Part shown: in pieces, positions 25,162-37,000 of the stretch
Position numbering within the stretch: the first letter of the stretch is position 1
Layout: each line of letters opens with the position of its first letter
Origin: Amia ocellicauda
Lineage: Eukaryota > Chordata > Actinopteri > Amiiformes > Amiidae
Assembly: GCF_036373705.1 (NCBI RefSeq)
Contig: NC_089867.1
Coordinates: 24,981,823 to 25,045,822 of the forward strand
Reading direction: 5' to 3'
DNA: 64,000 nucleotides
Made by a program: the position numbers and the translations under genes
Notes under the pieces: model-generated
Told to the model about the DNA's origin: nothing
The model's input: the letters and a program-made list of their open reading frames with translations, nothing else
Database searches by the model: none

Positions 25162-26565
25162 AGCGGGGGAGAGGAGAGGAATAAAGGTGCCGAAGCGGAG
25201 AGGAGGAGGAGACGCCCGCATGCCGGTGGCACCAATTTAACCTGCTGATTCCACAGCTCCTGTTTAGGTTGTTGTAAAATATACTGAACTGGTGGTGTTG
25301 TGTTTTTTTTGTTTTGTTTCTTTTTAATGATGATTGTGACTGGACAAGTGGTCTACCATTCAAACGATACTCTGGTCTGTTTCAAACAGTGCCTGTAATT
25401 GTTCAACTTTTCCTTTAATTGAAAAGCCGACCGAGAGAGTCTCTGCCTCCTCCTGCCGAACGCATTATCACTCCGTTCAGGCCGAGCCGAGCTCAGATTC
25501 ACTCCAGAGAAACGACACCCAGCACTCGGCAAGAGCATAGACCCGACCTGCGTGCCTAATCTCAATACATCGTTATGTAGGGTTGAGACTACAAGTGCCT
25601 GTTCATATTTGTGAATTCCAGCGAAGCATTACCAAATCTATAATTAGTGTGTTTTTTAACGTGTGCAAGCCTTCTCTTTGTTGTGATTTTTAAGCGAATA
25701 TCTCCCTCCCGGTCTATTGACAGACTGTATTACGAATATGTGTGTGTAAAAGCCAAGTATTTATAATCACTAGAAGCTAAATTGAACCGGCTTGTTAATT
25801 TTGATAGATAGTGCAATCGCTCTATATTGGGTTCCGCTTGGGAACAACCGACCAGTTGCATTGTGGGTGGTCCCAAACTCTGGAGTGAGCTTGATTCGCA
25901 TCGGTCCCAAGGGAGCTGCCAAATATCACCGCCAGTTGCCAAGTAATCCAGGGTGCCTTTTACACCGCGTTGCCTCAAGCGAGGAGAGGGCCAATCCAGA
26001 GACTGTCATCAGCTTAGTGTCCCTCGTTTCACTCCGCAGCAGCCATGTGCGTGTCTGCAGTGTGTAATGCACTCCACGCCCCCGCAGCTCCTCCAGTGAT
26101 TTGAAAGTGAAGCCACGCCCCGATTGCTTTAATGCGGGCTCTCGTTTGTTTTAAGCTGATGCTAATCATGTGGTTTTCCGCTGATGCAGAGCTGGGTTCG
26201 GCTTTGTGTAAATCTGCATTCGCTGGATACTGAACTTACGCTTTTGGTTTAGTTCTCACTGCGCTTAATTACAGCGACACCTGAAGCTCAATATATATGT
26301 GTATAATCTCAGTCTCTGGAGCGGTCAGTCTGTCTCTGTCTGTCTGTGTGCCTGTCGTTCCCGATGCAGAAAGTGCCAAATCCCCCCCCCCGCACACGCA
26401 CAAACACACCCCTGTTCACTGTTCAACAAGCCCGGCCCTGGTCCATCACCGGAATGTGTTGTGCATTACAAACAAGTGCAATTAATAGATATTGTCGCCT
26501 TTAAACACTTAACTCCTTTAAGGTTGCTTATATTGTTGTCGCTTAATAAAATGATTCAAACTTTC
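25162..26565 (+). other. vamp3: Probable VAMP3 3'UTR
   Basis: Non-coding sequence from the stop codon to an AATAAA at 26545-26550. An earlier AATAAA at 25180-25185, 19 nt after the stop, is probably too close to be the main site. The end is inferred from the signal only. Confidence 0.5.
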
Positions 26566-28990
26566 CTCGTGGCCCTTGTCTGTTATTGGTCTGCGTTTGT
26601 TCACCAGGCTTCCTGAGTGTGTGATGAACTGTGTGCCGGTGGGCCCTGTGTGCGTCCATCGGAGGGGGGCAGAAATCCCAGTGGAACCACGTTTCGCACA
26701 GAGGTTTGCTTTGGCAACAAGGGGTTACTGTGCAAGGCCTGCCAGTTGTCCCCGAGTACAGTTAATCCTGGGCGTGGGGAGGATGGGCCGGGCTGTGATT
26801 TGCTTTGCAGTCATCGTCTGCCTGCCTGCATCGCTCTGCGTTGTCGTCAGCAGCAGCGTTACGTCGCCGCTCCTGGCCCTGAACTTTACTGTAAAGCGAT
26901 TTAATCTGCGTCACGGCGCTTGGGCCCGACACCCCTGTGTGCGACCGCATGCACCAGGCCCGAGGACGGCTTCTCTGCAGAGCTGACTGTTGGTAGGAAA
27001 GTACGACACCGCCCACAGTGGAAAAATGCTACTGGGCATATATAAGTATTTGCGGCTGTGCAGGAAATGATCTCCTTATTTTCCGACAGTTGCTCTGAAA
27101 GTCTGAAGCTGCACACCCAGAACGACAGGCCAGGCACAAAACATAGAGCGCAGGCTTTCTGTAGAGGAGGCAGTGTGCATTCAGAATACTCTCACGATAT
27201 TATAGACTTCACAAAGGATATCACAATGTTTAAACCTCTGTCAAGGTCTCAATGTTTTGGCTTCAGTTCTGATTTTCATCCCCCGTCAGTCGTTTTCAGG
27301 AGCAGATATTTTCTGAAATAAGAAAGCCCAAGAAAACTGCTAATAATCTGTCTGTCAGGAACAAAACTAACAGCATCTGGAGGAAATTTCACATTTGTTA
27401 CATTCCTCAACCTGTGGCAGATCTCCCCAGAACCCAATTTGCAACAAAATACATATTACAACGGTTACATTAAAGTAGTGTAATACACAACCTTAATACA
27501 GTCGCAACGCTACAATCAAGCAATCAGGAACACTTTTACAACAGTTACCCCTGGGCAATGCAAAAACACCTCACTCCAATTCTACTAATATAACTAACCG
27601 GCTGCCCCATTCCCAGACCAGCACAGCCAGGCCTGGATCCTAAATGAGCTGTAAATGTCTCCCTCCAGAAGATATCGCACTTGCCCTCAGCATGAGGCCT
27701 GTTGCATCACAGGCCCTGAGCGGCAGCGTGTGATTGGTGCGGTCCGGCGCTTCGGGGCATGTTGTGTGTTGTGCCCCTCCCCCCCGAGCTGCGTTAGTGA
27801 CTGTGGCTGTATTGCATAACGCCGTTCACCGGCTGTAGTACACTGAAGATCACGTCATATTACAGGAGCAGGTTCACTGCCAGGGGATTTGCTTTCTTGA
27901 AATATGTATTTGCCTACTCGCATGTATAAGGCCACTGTGTCACTCATCCATCATATAAAGGTCTTTTTGAGGGTTAATATTATTTAAGTATTTAAGTTTA
28001 GAGTGTCGTGTGGGACTCATGAGGCAGAAAGCTGGTGTCTCTTCCCCGGCCGAGAGACTTGTTTGTATGTCTATACATCATCCAAAGCCGAGGGTCTGGA
28101 TCTGAGAGAGCACACAGGAAACAGTGCCGGGATCGGGCCCAGATGGTTCTCAGTGGCAAGTGTGTTATGTAAGATTCCAGGAGGCGTGATGTTTTGGTTC
28201 TCCATCAGCATAAAAGCCATGTGAAGAACGTGTGAATGAATGTGCTCCCTCTCCACTGTGAGTGCATCTCAATAATGCAATCAATCAACATGCTAAAATG
28301 GTAATAGAGTTAACAGCCTGTATGCAATCAGGGGGACATGAAGGACTGTAGAGTGAAGTGCGTTTGTAGTAATGGCTGTGAAGCTGAAATCTGAAATTCA
28401 GATCAGACTTAAAGAGCTTGCCCTGGGATTGGGAACCCTTTGTTTACCTTCTCTTCTAGTGCGTGTTCACTGACACCTCTACAAACAACTCCCCCAGTTT
28501 ATAGTCCGTGTTTGATGGGAAATATAATGTTGAGGTTTAGTCGTAGTGCACTTGTTTTCAGAAGGAATCAGACTTACTATCCTGAGGGCTCAGGAAGATG
28601 CAGTCAGAGCTCAGCAGGGTGATGATCTGACACTACTGCTCAGTTGCCATATTTACTATGCAAGAGAAGATTTGTTACAAAATTAAACTGCCAACTCGAT
28701 CCCCTTTATGAGTCTCAACCCCCTCTTCTCGTCTCGTTTCATTTCAATATGTTAGAAAAGTGCTGTTTAAAATGAATGCTTGGTGCACTACCATTTAAAG
28801 CGCAAATGCATCTGCTAAAACAACGCGCTCAGTGGACAGGACTCCCACTGACAGACGCTGCCCGTCTTTCACCTCCTGAACTAGTTTCTGTCTTTCTTCC
28901 CCTCCTCTCTGCACAAACCCTACGACATCGGCCCCCGCTGCGCCTGCGCACTGGCCGTGTGTGTCTCCTCTCCTGCCGTTGTGTAACATG
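26566..28990. other. VAMP3-PER3 intergenic region
   Basis: No gene recognised. Short open frames on both strands lack splice support or family resemblance. Confidence 0.6.
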
Positions 28991-29140
28991 GACATACACG
29001 TGAGTTTTGCTGACGCGGGGAGACACGCCCCCTTGTCGGCCTCCCGGCCAATGGGAGCGGCCCTGGCGGACGCGCCGGGCCAATGGGAGGCGGCGGGGCG
29101 GGGCTCGGGAGGCCCGCACTCACGTTGCGCGGATGTCGCC
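28991..29140 (+). promoter_or_regulatory. per3: PER3 promoter: E-box, CCAAT boxes, GC box, E'-box
   Basis: A canonical E-box CACGTG lies at 28997-29002, beside a D-box-like TTGTGTAAC at about 28979-28987. CCAATGGGAG occurs at 29048-29057 and again at 29080-29089, followed by a GC box (GGGGCGGGGC near 29095-29104) and a non-canonical CACGTT E'-box at 29121-29126. Vertebrate Per promoters use CACGTG/CACGTT sites for CLOCK-BMAL1. The arrangement with CCAAT and GC boxes just upstream of CACGTT resembles the Per2 core promoter. No TATA box is seen. Confidence 0.7.
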
Positions 29141-29144
29141 GTCG

Positions 29145-29355
29145 AGCCCAGAGACGGGAAGCGCCGGGCCGCACGACGAGCGCACCTTTGCGGCTGTGAG
29201 ACCTTTGTGTGACCGCCGGACACAACCCGGGCTGTGGATGCCGCACTGCCGTCGGTGAAGTGACTTTGTGAGCGAGCAGTCGCGGGGGCAGGAGTGGACT
29301 GGACGCGTTGCATTACGTCACTGCGGCCGGACCCGGTTGTGTGATCGGCGGGCAG
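29145..29355 (+). other. per3: PER3 untranslated exon 1 (5'UTR)
   Basis: GC-rich exon ending at GGCAG followed by the donor GTAAGC at 29356. The 5' end is approximate, set about 20 bp after the CACGTT site by analogy with Per2. It joins exon 2 at 34041. Confidence 0.55.
29313..29320. promoter_or_regulatory. CRE-like site in PER3 exon 1
   Basis: TTACGTCA, the reverse complement of TGACGTAA, is a near-perfect cAMP response element or D-box/CRE hybrid in the untranslated first exon. CREs mediate acute induction of several Per genes; function here is inferred. Confidence 0.5.
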
Positions 29356-29824
29356 GTAAGCGCAAGGTATTGCCCCGATATTGTGCTGCTGCTGGTGCTG
29401 TTTGGGATGGCGGTGGCAGTGCTGGGCGTTGTGGTCTGGAGAAAGTGTGTGTTACTGGCCCCTCACGGCCCCCCGGACCCCAGTTGTCCCAGGTTGAGTG
29501 TCAGTGAGGCTCCGTGTCGGACAGGCTGCGGGCTCGGGTTGTGCTGGCCCTTTAATAAGCAGTACAGTACATTATGCAGCATGTTAGGTGAGTGCGTGCA
29601 TTGAACTGATGCACAGTCCCATAGTCGTAGTAATCAGTGATGCAGAGCTGTGGGTGCCCTCGCCACTGTCCTTGCTCTCTACACTCGTGTTTCTTGCCGA
29701 GGCCCCGGCGCGCTGTGTGCATTGATGTGTTGAGTCCCGCTCACAGTGTGCAGAAAAGCCTGCTGCAATGGTTTGTGCCTGAACCCTGTGATGTCTCCAC
29801 ACCTGCAGAGCACTGACCTGCGCT

Positions 29825-30165
29825 GGCACCTGTATGGCAAGACACATGATCAGGTGTATCTAAATGCATTTAGAGAGATCTAAATAAGGTGCTTTTTAAA
29901 GATATCTCTAAATGATTAGCAGATATCTCTAAATAATTGGAAGATGTCTGTAAATCATTTCGAGATATCTGCAAATGACTTCCTGTATTTTGGCTGAGAT
30001 TATCACTTCCTGTTTCCTAATTTATTTACATTGAAATGAATTAACACATTAACAGGAAGTGATAATATTGGGCTACAATACAGGGAGTGATTTGAAGTTA
30101 TCTTTAAATTAATTGAAGATATCTCTAAATGATAATTTGGCTTGCCATACACCTGTATTGTTTTC
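29825..30165. mobile_element. Fold-back MITE in PER3 intron 1
   Basis: An imperfect long inverted repeat. The centre has perfect 16-bp arms at 29999-30014 (ATTATCACTTCCTGTT) and 30051-30066. Outward from this, similarity continues through the CCTGTATT blocks and the AGATATCTCTAAATGA blocks to the outer parts GTATGGCAAG (left, about 29833) and CTTGCCATAC (right, about 30140). No coding capacity. The AGATATCTCTAAAT motif is also repeated in tandem within each arm. The outer ends and TSD could not be fixed, so the superfamily is unknown. Confidence 0.7.
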
Positions 30166-33100
30166 ACCGCAAATGTGTAGATTACTTTTCTTACTGATGT
30201 CTTCACCCATGTCTTATTAGGCGTGTATGTATGCATATATAAAACAGTGCATGTTCGTGACCATAAACATGCAAGATTAGAAAAGTCACCTGTTGCTTTA
30301 AAAACATGCCTAAAGTATTTACAATAGTTACTCTCTTAGAGCAGGTCGTGCTTTTGTATCATTCTGTGACACATTGTCTTGTTTGATTGTCAGACCTGTC
30401 TGATCTGTTGCTAGATTTGCACCTTTATTATTTGCCATTGCCCTCACAAAGCACGCAGGCAGTTTTACTCCACTCTCTGTGAATGGGAGGAAGAGTTGGC
30501 AGCAATCAATACCCACAACCTCAAAGCTGATGTTGTCCACCGTAGCTGCAAAGCATGTGTTCGTCTCAGTGACATCCTCTGGCCCAGCTGAAAGCATGGC
30601 TGCAGTTCACCCCCACAGGCTAATGAACTATAAATAATGTGCTGCATTTAAAGCCCTGCCAGCCACTGCCCTTGAAACTATATTTGCCCCACTGTCTCAC
30701 ATGTGTATTGAAGTTGTACTGAAAATCATATTTGAATGTTGGGCACTAATGTAGTTTTGCAGCTGAGATAAATTAGGTCATTACGACAGTTTGCTCTGTT
30801 GACATTTCTTCGATCTGCAGGGTCCTTTACCACTGTGCAAGTGAAGCAGAAACTCATATTTAAACTAACATGCCAATCTATTTAGGTTACCAAGCATGAT
30901 GTTATCGCCCAGTGTTGCTGAGACCTGGGACTAATACTGTATATGTGTTGTGTATTTGCTGTGTAGTTTTTATATTTAATTTGTGAATTCATGAGTTTAA
31001 ATTTGCAAATATTGTTACATAGATTTAATAGTATTCACTGTCATTTATGAGGTAAACATTATTTGAAAATAATTAGGTATTGTGAAACATAGGGACATTA
31101 TGTGAAAAAATGTAAATAGTTCAACCAAATACATTCTGCTACCCAGTAGGTGTAGCTGGAAACAGAATGAAGGTTAACATGTGCACGTCTGTAATCACTG
31201 TCTGCTGGGGTGACAGATGTCTTAAATATGTCAACTATTTGTTTCTAAGATGTTGTGTTGGTTGCTGATTTTGGCATGGTGCCTCTGACACTGTGGACTG
31301 TGTCAAAGTACTCTGACCTGGGATTCCCCATCCCTTGTCTATTACAGGCAGAAAATCAGAGGTGTCTGACTCTGGACATTAAAGTAATGTAGTCTGTGTG
31401 AGATATGCAGTAACACCAGTCTCTGCCACCTGCCTTTTCCCTCAACTCCTGCCCGTCTCACCAATTCCCCGTTCATGGTGACCGCTCGTCTTTCTTAGTT
31501 TAAGTGCATTTCTAAATTGAACATCCACAACTGTTCTACGAGAGGATGCCAAGAAGCCATGCTGAGACATGTAGCCCTGTGAAACACTAGCGGACGGTGG
31601 CTGGCCACCCGCCAAACAGAGCAGCGAGTGGGAAACGTGGTGAAATGTAAATAAAGAGATGCTGTAGCCCTTTAAGAGCCGTGCATACAGTGTGTGTGTG
31701 TGTGTAGCAAGGCTGAGATACCAGACGGTTGGCAGCGTGTGCTCAGCTGTGCAGGGATTCACTACTAGGAGAGTTGGAGTGCTCAGTGCTCTGCTCCTCC
31801 CAGTATTTGAACTCGGTGCTCTCAGTGCAGCCCTGTTTGGATCTGAGCTGTAGGACCTGGGATTAAGGTGCTTGTATTTTAAGAGCTGCTCTTTTTGGCT
31901 CAGCTGCATGGCTTACTCTCTGTTTACTGAGGAGGTTTCCAAAACCCTGTCGCTGCGCCCAGGGTCTATGGGAGAATGACCTGTTCCTTTATTGAGGGTA
32001 ATTTTAAAGCGATACTGGTGGCATGTTCTCAGAAAGCGCTCAGGGGCGAGTCTAGCTGCCCACTGAAAACAGCATGTTGTTTTACCGGAGCACACAGTCT
32101 GGAAAGCCGCCATGAGAAACGCAAAGAACAAATGAGGAACTGTGGAAAAGAAAAGAAGAATTAAAAACAGGCCTATCGAGAAAGGTCTGTGAAATACTGC
32201 ATGTCTCCAACACAGCCTGCCCTGACCTCATACTAATAAAACATAATCACCCACAACGTTCAGTCTCGGAGATAAAGCTGAGCTGTGCACACAGGCCGCT
32301 GTGTTTGACGAGTAAAGGGAACACACTGTTCTGGCTCACACTCCTTTGTAGTGCTTTTTTTGGCAAGGCTGCCAAATTGGCAGGGAAATGGAGAGAGAGA
32401 GAAACTGATAAGAAACTGAATAGAATTTCTCAGAAACAATCTTGCTTGAATTTTGCTGCTAGCCTCGGACACAAAGACAGCAGCCTGGGCGTTGCGGGCC
32501 ACGGAGCAAGAGGCCCAGTGTAGCCGAGCTCCCGTTCACCTGGGGGACAGAGCTGTCCTGTGACCCGGCAGACTAACTGTAGTTCCACTGTGAGTTACCA
32601 GCCCCCAGCACCATGTGTGCCAGCTCTTTACAGAGGGGGCTGCCTGTACTTGGGACTTGCTTGATCAGATGCGGACGGACCAAGGCAGGGCACCTCTCAG
32701 GACAAGAACGAGCCGTGGCGCTGTCCGTTTACAGCATCTCGGTCCCACTGCAGTTCAAGGAGTTGGGGGAGCTGGGAGGGTGAGGGATGTAATAATAATA
32801 ACTATTAGTGAGGCTTGTGTCTTTTTCTGTTGGTAGATCTCCCTCATGGATTTATCTTTATTTTCTTAAACTTGCATCTTTTTTCCATCCCTTTTTCCTG
32901 TCTCTCCCTCCCTTCTTTCCTTTCTTTTGTCCTCTCTCTCTTTTTCTCCCCACCCCCTTCCTGTATCTCACTCTGAGAAGCTTCGCTGTCAAACAGGGCT
33001 TGGGCACATAAGGTGTATGTGGAAACGCATGTCCGTGTACCGCGATTCGAAAGATGAATCTGATTAATCGCTTCGTCGTAGTGTTGTTGGTGTGGTTCTA

Positions 33101-34040
33101 CCTGGGCTGAGCAGTTCCCATACGTGTGGTCAGTCAACCCCACGCTGGACAACTGATGCACCTCCATGGCACCTTGAACACGTGTGTTTGTGCGGTGGCG
33201 GGCTGCCCTGCCCCTGCCCAGTTCCCCCCCAGCTGCTGTCATCAAGCTGGAAACTATGTTGACTTTAAAAATAAAAATAAAAGCTAATGCTGTGAGCTAA
33301 GTGCTTAAGGGAAAGTTTCAGCGTCAGCTCTGATCCCAATTACAGTCTGTTATTTTTGTATTGCTAGTCTCGGGTTGTTATAAAGCAGTTTACAGCACTG
33401 ATAAGAAGCCTCTGTATCCGGTTTTAGCCTCCGTGCCCCTGTTTCTGCCCTCAAGGTGCCAGCCTGGGCTATAGATATCTGGGCAGCATTTCAATAGTGG
33501 CCTATTTTGGGCACTGGCAGGCCCAGGGGTCAGGGGTTTGTACCACATAGGTAAGTGATATTTAGAAGACCGGACAATGTATACAACCGGACTGTGGAAA
33601 AGAGATAAAACCGTACATATATTGGCTTAATTTTTATGTGTTATTTGTGTCTTACAGGTGAGATTTTCTGTCTCCGTGGAGCGTAAAGTACCCTCCTGAG
33701 GGTGCCATTTGAACATCCCCGGTACGATGCCTCACAGACCATGACCACAGCGGACCACAGCGCACTGTCTCGTGATGTCACACATCCTGCACCCAGCCTG
33801 TTAGAAAGCAAACAAAACAACAACTTCAAGCACAAAAAACTTACCTTTTTTTAAGATCTATATATTTTTACCTGTCCGCAATGGCCGCAGTCTCTTTGAT
33901 AGACGTGGGCCCTCTGTTCCAGGAACGCTGCTGAGCTTGGGTCTTGTGGAGACATAGGCCTTCATCCTTACAGGAGCAGGTCTCAGCCCAGGAGCATAGT
34001 TTGGGTTTTAAAAAGCTTGGCTGTATTCAACTCTCTCCAG
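30166..34040 (+). other. per3: PER3 intron 1 (remaining part)
   Basis: No exon or gene recognised. The intron ends with the acceptor TTCAACTCTCTCCAG at 34026-34040. Confidence 0.65.
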
Positions 34041-34061
34041 TCCCAGTGCAGTTGGGCGGCC

Positions 34062-37000
34062 ATGCCGGGCATCAGCACGTTCCCCGGTGCGGAGGAGGAA
34101 GGCGCGTCGTCCTCGGGGGTCCAGGACGAAGGGGGCCAGTCAGCCGCACAGAAGCCCACACAGGAGCCTCGGGAGGTGGTGGCTTTACCAGGGGTGGACG
34201 AGGAAGAGGAGGAGGAGGCGGTGGAGGAAGGAGCCGGGGCGCGGGGGGGCGCCGGGGGCTCGTCAGTGGGGGAGCAGGGCCAGGAGGACGTGGACATGAA
34301 TAGCAACCACGGCTCGAGCAGCGGCACCGACTCGGTCAACCGGGGCTCCCGCGGCACCGGCAGCACCAAGAGGTAATGGCACGCCAGCGCTCGCTGTGGT
34401 CGTGGTTTCGTTGTGGTCCAGTCCGGCACCGGGAGGGCAGGGTCATCTTTTTGATGTGCGTAGTTGTGAGAGGGGACGCTGGTCTCTGTAACCCCTGCCT
34501 CTCCTCTCCTCCCTCCAGCTCCAAGTCCCTGGCCACCTCGTCCTCCTCTCACAGCTCGAACTCCTACAGCCTGCACAGCGCCCGCTCCGGCCAGGACACG
34601 CACACCACCGAGGGCAGGTAGGGCACACGGGCCCCGAGCCCCTGCGGCGCACAACTGCCTCCGCCTCTCACACAGAGACCCCATCCTTCTGCTTCTCGTT
34701 GTCTGTGACAGAGTGGTCCCTTGTGTAGAGCAGCACGGATCAACCTTTGACCAATCTGTGTGTTTTGTTAGTATTTTTTCTATAGTTTTAGTAATTTCTC
34801 AGACGTGGACATATGATGAGATTGTTTCTTTGAAAGGAGGATGGTATTCTAGTTTGTGTCTGTCCGTCTGTGTCCGTGGTTCTGCTTGGTAGAGAAAAGG
34901 GAGGCTTTTGCCCTCCCGTGACTGTAGCGTGTGCGTCAGTCTCGGCCTGTGATTGACGTGTCCGTTGCCCGACGCAGTGACGATCCGGAGCGGGGGCGGA
35001 ACCAGATGCACCGGAAGCTGATGCAGACGGTGCAGGAGATGAAGAAGAGGCTGCCCTCGGAGAAGCGCGGTCACAGCAAGGCCAGCACCGTGGAGGCCCT
35101 CAACTATGCCCTGAACTGCGTCAAACAAGTGCAGGGTGCGTTAGGCCATGGGAAGGCGGGGGGTGGAGGTTGTTGGTAGGGCTGGCTGTCAGAGACGGGT
35201 GCTCTTTACCTCTCTGGATCGGGTTAGGCAGGGTGCTGTGATATGATTTTGTTTTGAAAGATCTGTTTCCTGGGGAGGTAATGGTTGTCTCTTTCTGGCG
35301 CCCCTTGCAGCCAACACTGCGTACTACAAGCTACTGATGAGCAACGGCCTGGCTGCACGCCCCGACGCCACGGCCTACACCCTGGAGCAGCTGGAGTCCA
35401 TCACCTCGGAGCACACCCTCAAGAACACGGTAATGACCCCCCACCAAAACTGTACTGCAATGAAGACTGTATCTCAGCCCAGGACAAAATACACAAGTTA
35501 CCGAAGTACACTGATCTCCTGACTAATAATGCGTCTCGTGTGTGTCGCGTCTCGTGTGTGTCGCGTCTCGTGTGTGTCACGTCTCGTGTGTGTGTCTCGT
35601 GTGTGTCGCGTCTGCAGGACACCTTTGTGGTGGTGTTCTCCCTGGCCAGCGGCCGGGTCCTGTACATCTCCGAGCAGGCCTCCAGCATCCTCAACTGCAA
35701 GAGGAAGTTCCTGTACTCGGTGAAGTTCGTGGAGCTGGTCTACAACCAGGACGTCAATATCTTCTACTCCCACACCGCCCAGCCTCACCTGCCCCCCTGG
35801 AACGTGGACTCCAGTAGCGGTGAGTGCCGGCCCGGTGCGCTCACGCCACGCAGTCCTGCCCGTGGCCGCGTGTGCGTGTCGGGTCTCCGTGTCGGGTCTC
35901 CGTGTCGGGTCTCCGTGTCGGGTCTCCTCGGTGTTGGTCTTGCTGAAGGCCCTGACTGTGTTGTCCTGTGTTTGCAGCGGCTATGCTGTTCCAGTCTGCC
36001 CAGGTCAAGTCCTTCTTCTGCAGATTCAGGTTAGTCCCTCCTCCCTGTTCTTTCTCTTGTTCCTCCATCGCATGGCTGCACAGATGAGGATGTTGTGGGC
36101 CTCCGGGTGTCGAGGCATCATGGGAGCAATCTGGTCATCTGGTGCGACGGAGAAAACCTGTCAGTAAATGAATCATACATTTGTTCTCTCTCTCTCTGTC
36201 TCCGTCTCTGTGCGTCTCTCTCTCAGGGGAGGAAAGGACCGAGAGGGAGAGATGCGCTATAACCCTTTCCGCCTCACGCCGTACCTGCTGAGGGTGAACG
36301 AGCCGGGCATCGGCGAGAGGCAGCCCTGCTGTTTGGCGCTGGCCGAGAGGATCCACTCGGGCTACGAAGGTACGGAGGCGGTTGTGGGGCTGGCGGTGCC
36401 CTTGCGGGGGCTAGTCAGTTTGTGAAGGAAGTGTGGACCCAGCTTTGTTGCTGAGACACCTGTGTTGACGCTGAGATGTTGATGCTTGTGTTGACCCTGA
36501 GATGTTGATGCTTGTGTTGACGCTGAGATGTTGATGCTTGTGTTGACGCTGAGATGTTGATGCTTGTGTTGACGCTGAGATGTTGATGCTTGTGTTGACG
36601 CTGAGATGCTTGTATTGATGTGCTGTCTGTCCGTCACAGCGCCCCGCATCCCCACGGACAAGCGCATCTTCACCACCACCCACTCCCCCAGCTGCGTGTT
36701 CATGGAGGTGGACGATCGGTGAGTCCTGGGGGGCCATCCCCGCTCGGCTGTGCTTGTGCGGGATACTTCCCATGGGCGCTGAGGGCTGCGGATTGTATAG
36801 GTGTCTATATATACAACATACAAGTATGTGCATTTCTATTTCTCATGAAGTGGGGGGGCAGGAAAAGAGAGATGCATGCCTGTGCAGGAGCCCACTGTTT
36901 ATAGACAAGCTGCCCACAGCCCAGAGGACCAGAGACGCAGGGGTCTTTGAGCGCTTGGGCTTTGGGCAGCGTTCGGACCTTGGTTCTGAGGCTCTTGGAG

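Noticed and set aside
33983-34684. 233-codon minus-strand frame
   Set aside because: It is antisense to PER3 exons with GC-rich codons and has no independent signal.
36362-36833. Minus-strand frame with repeated Thr-Ser-Gln-Arg-Gln-His motifs
   Set aside because: It is a translation of the 26-bp intronic minisatellite.
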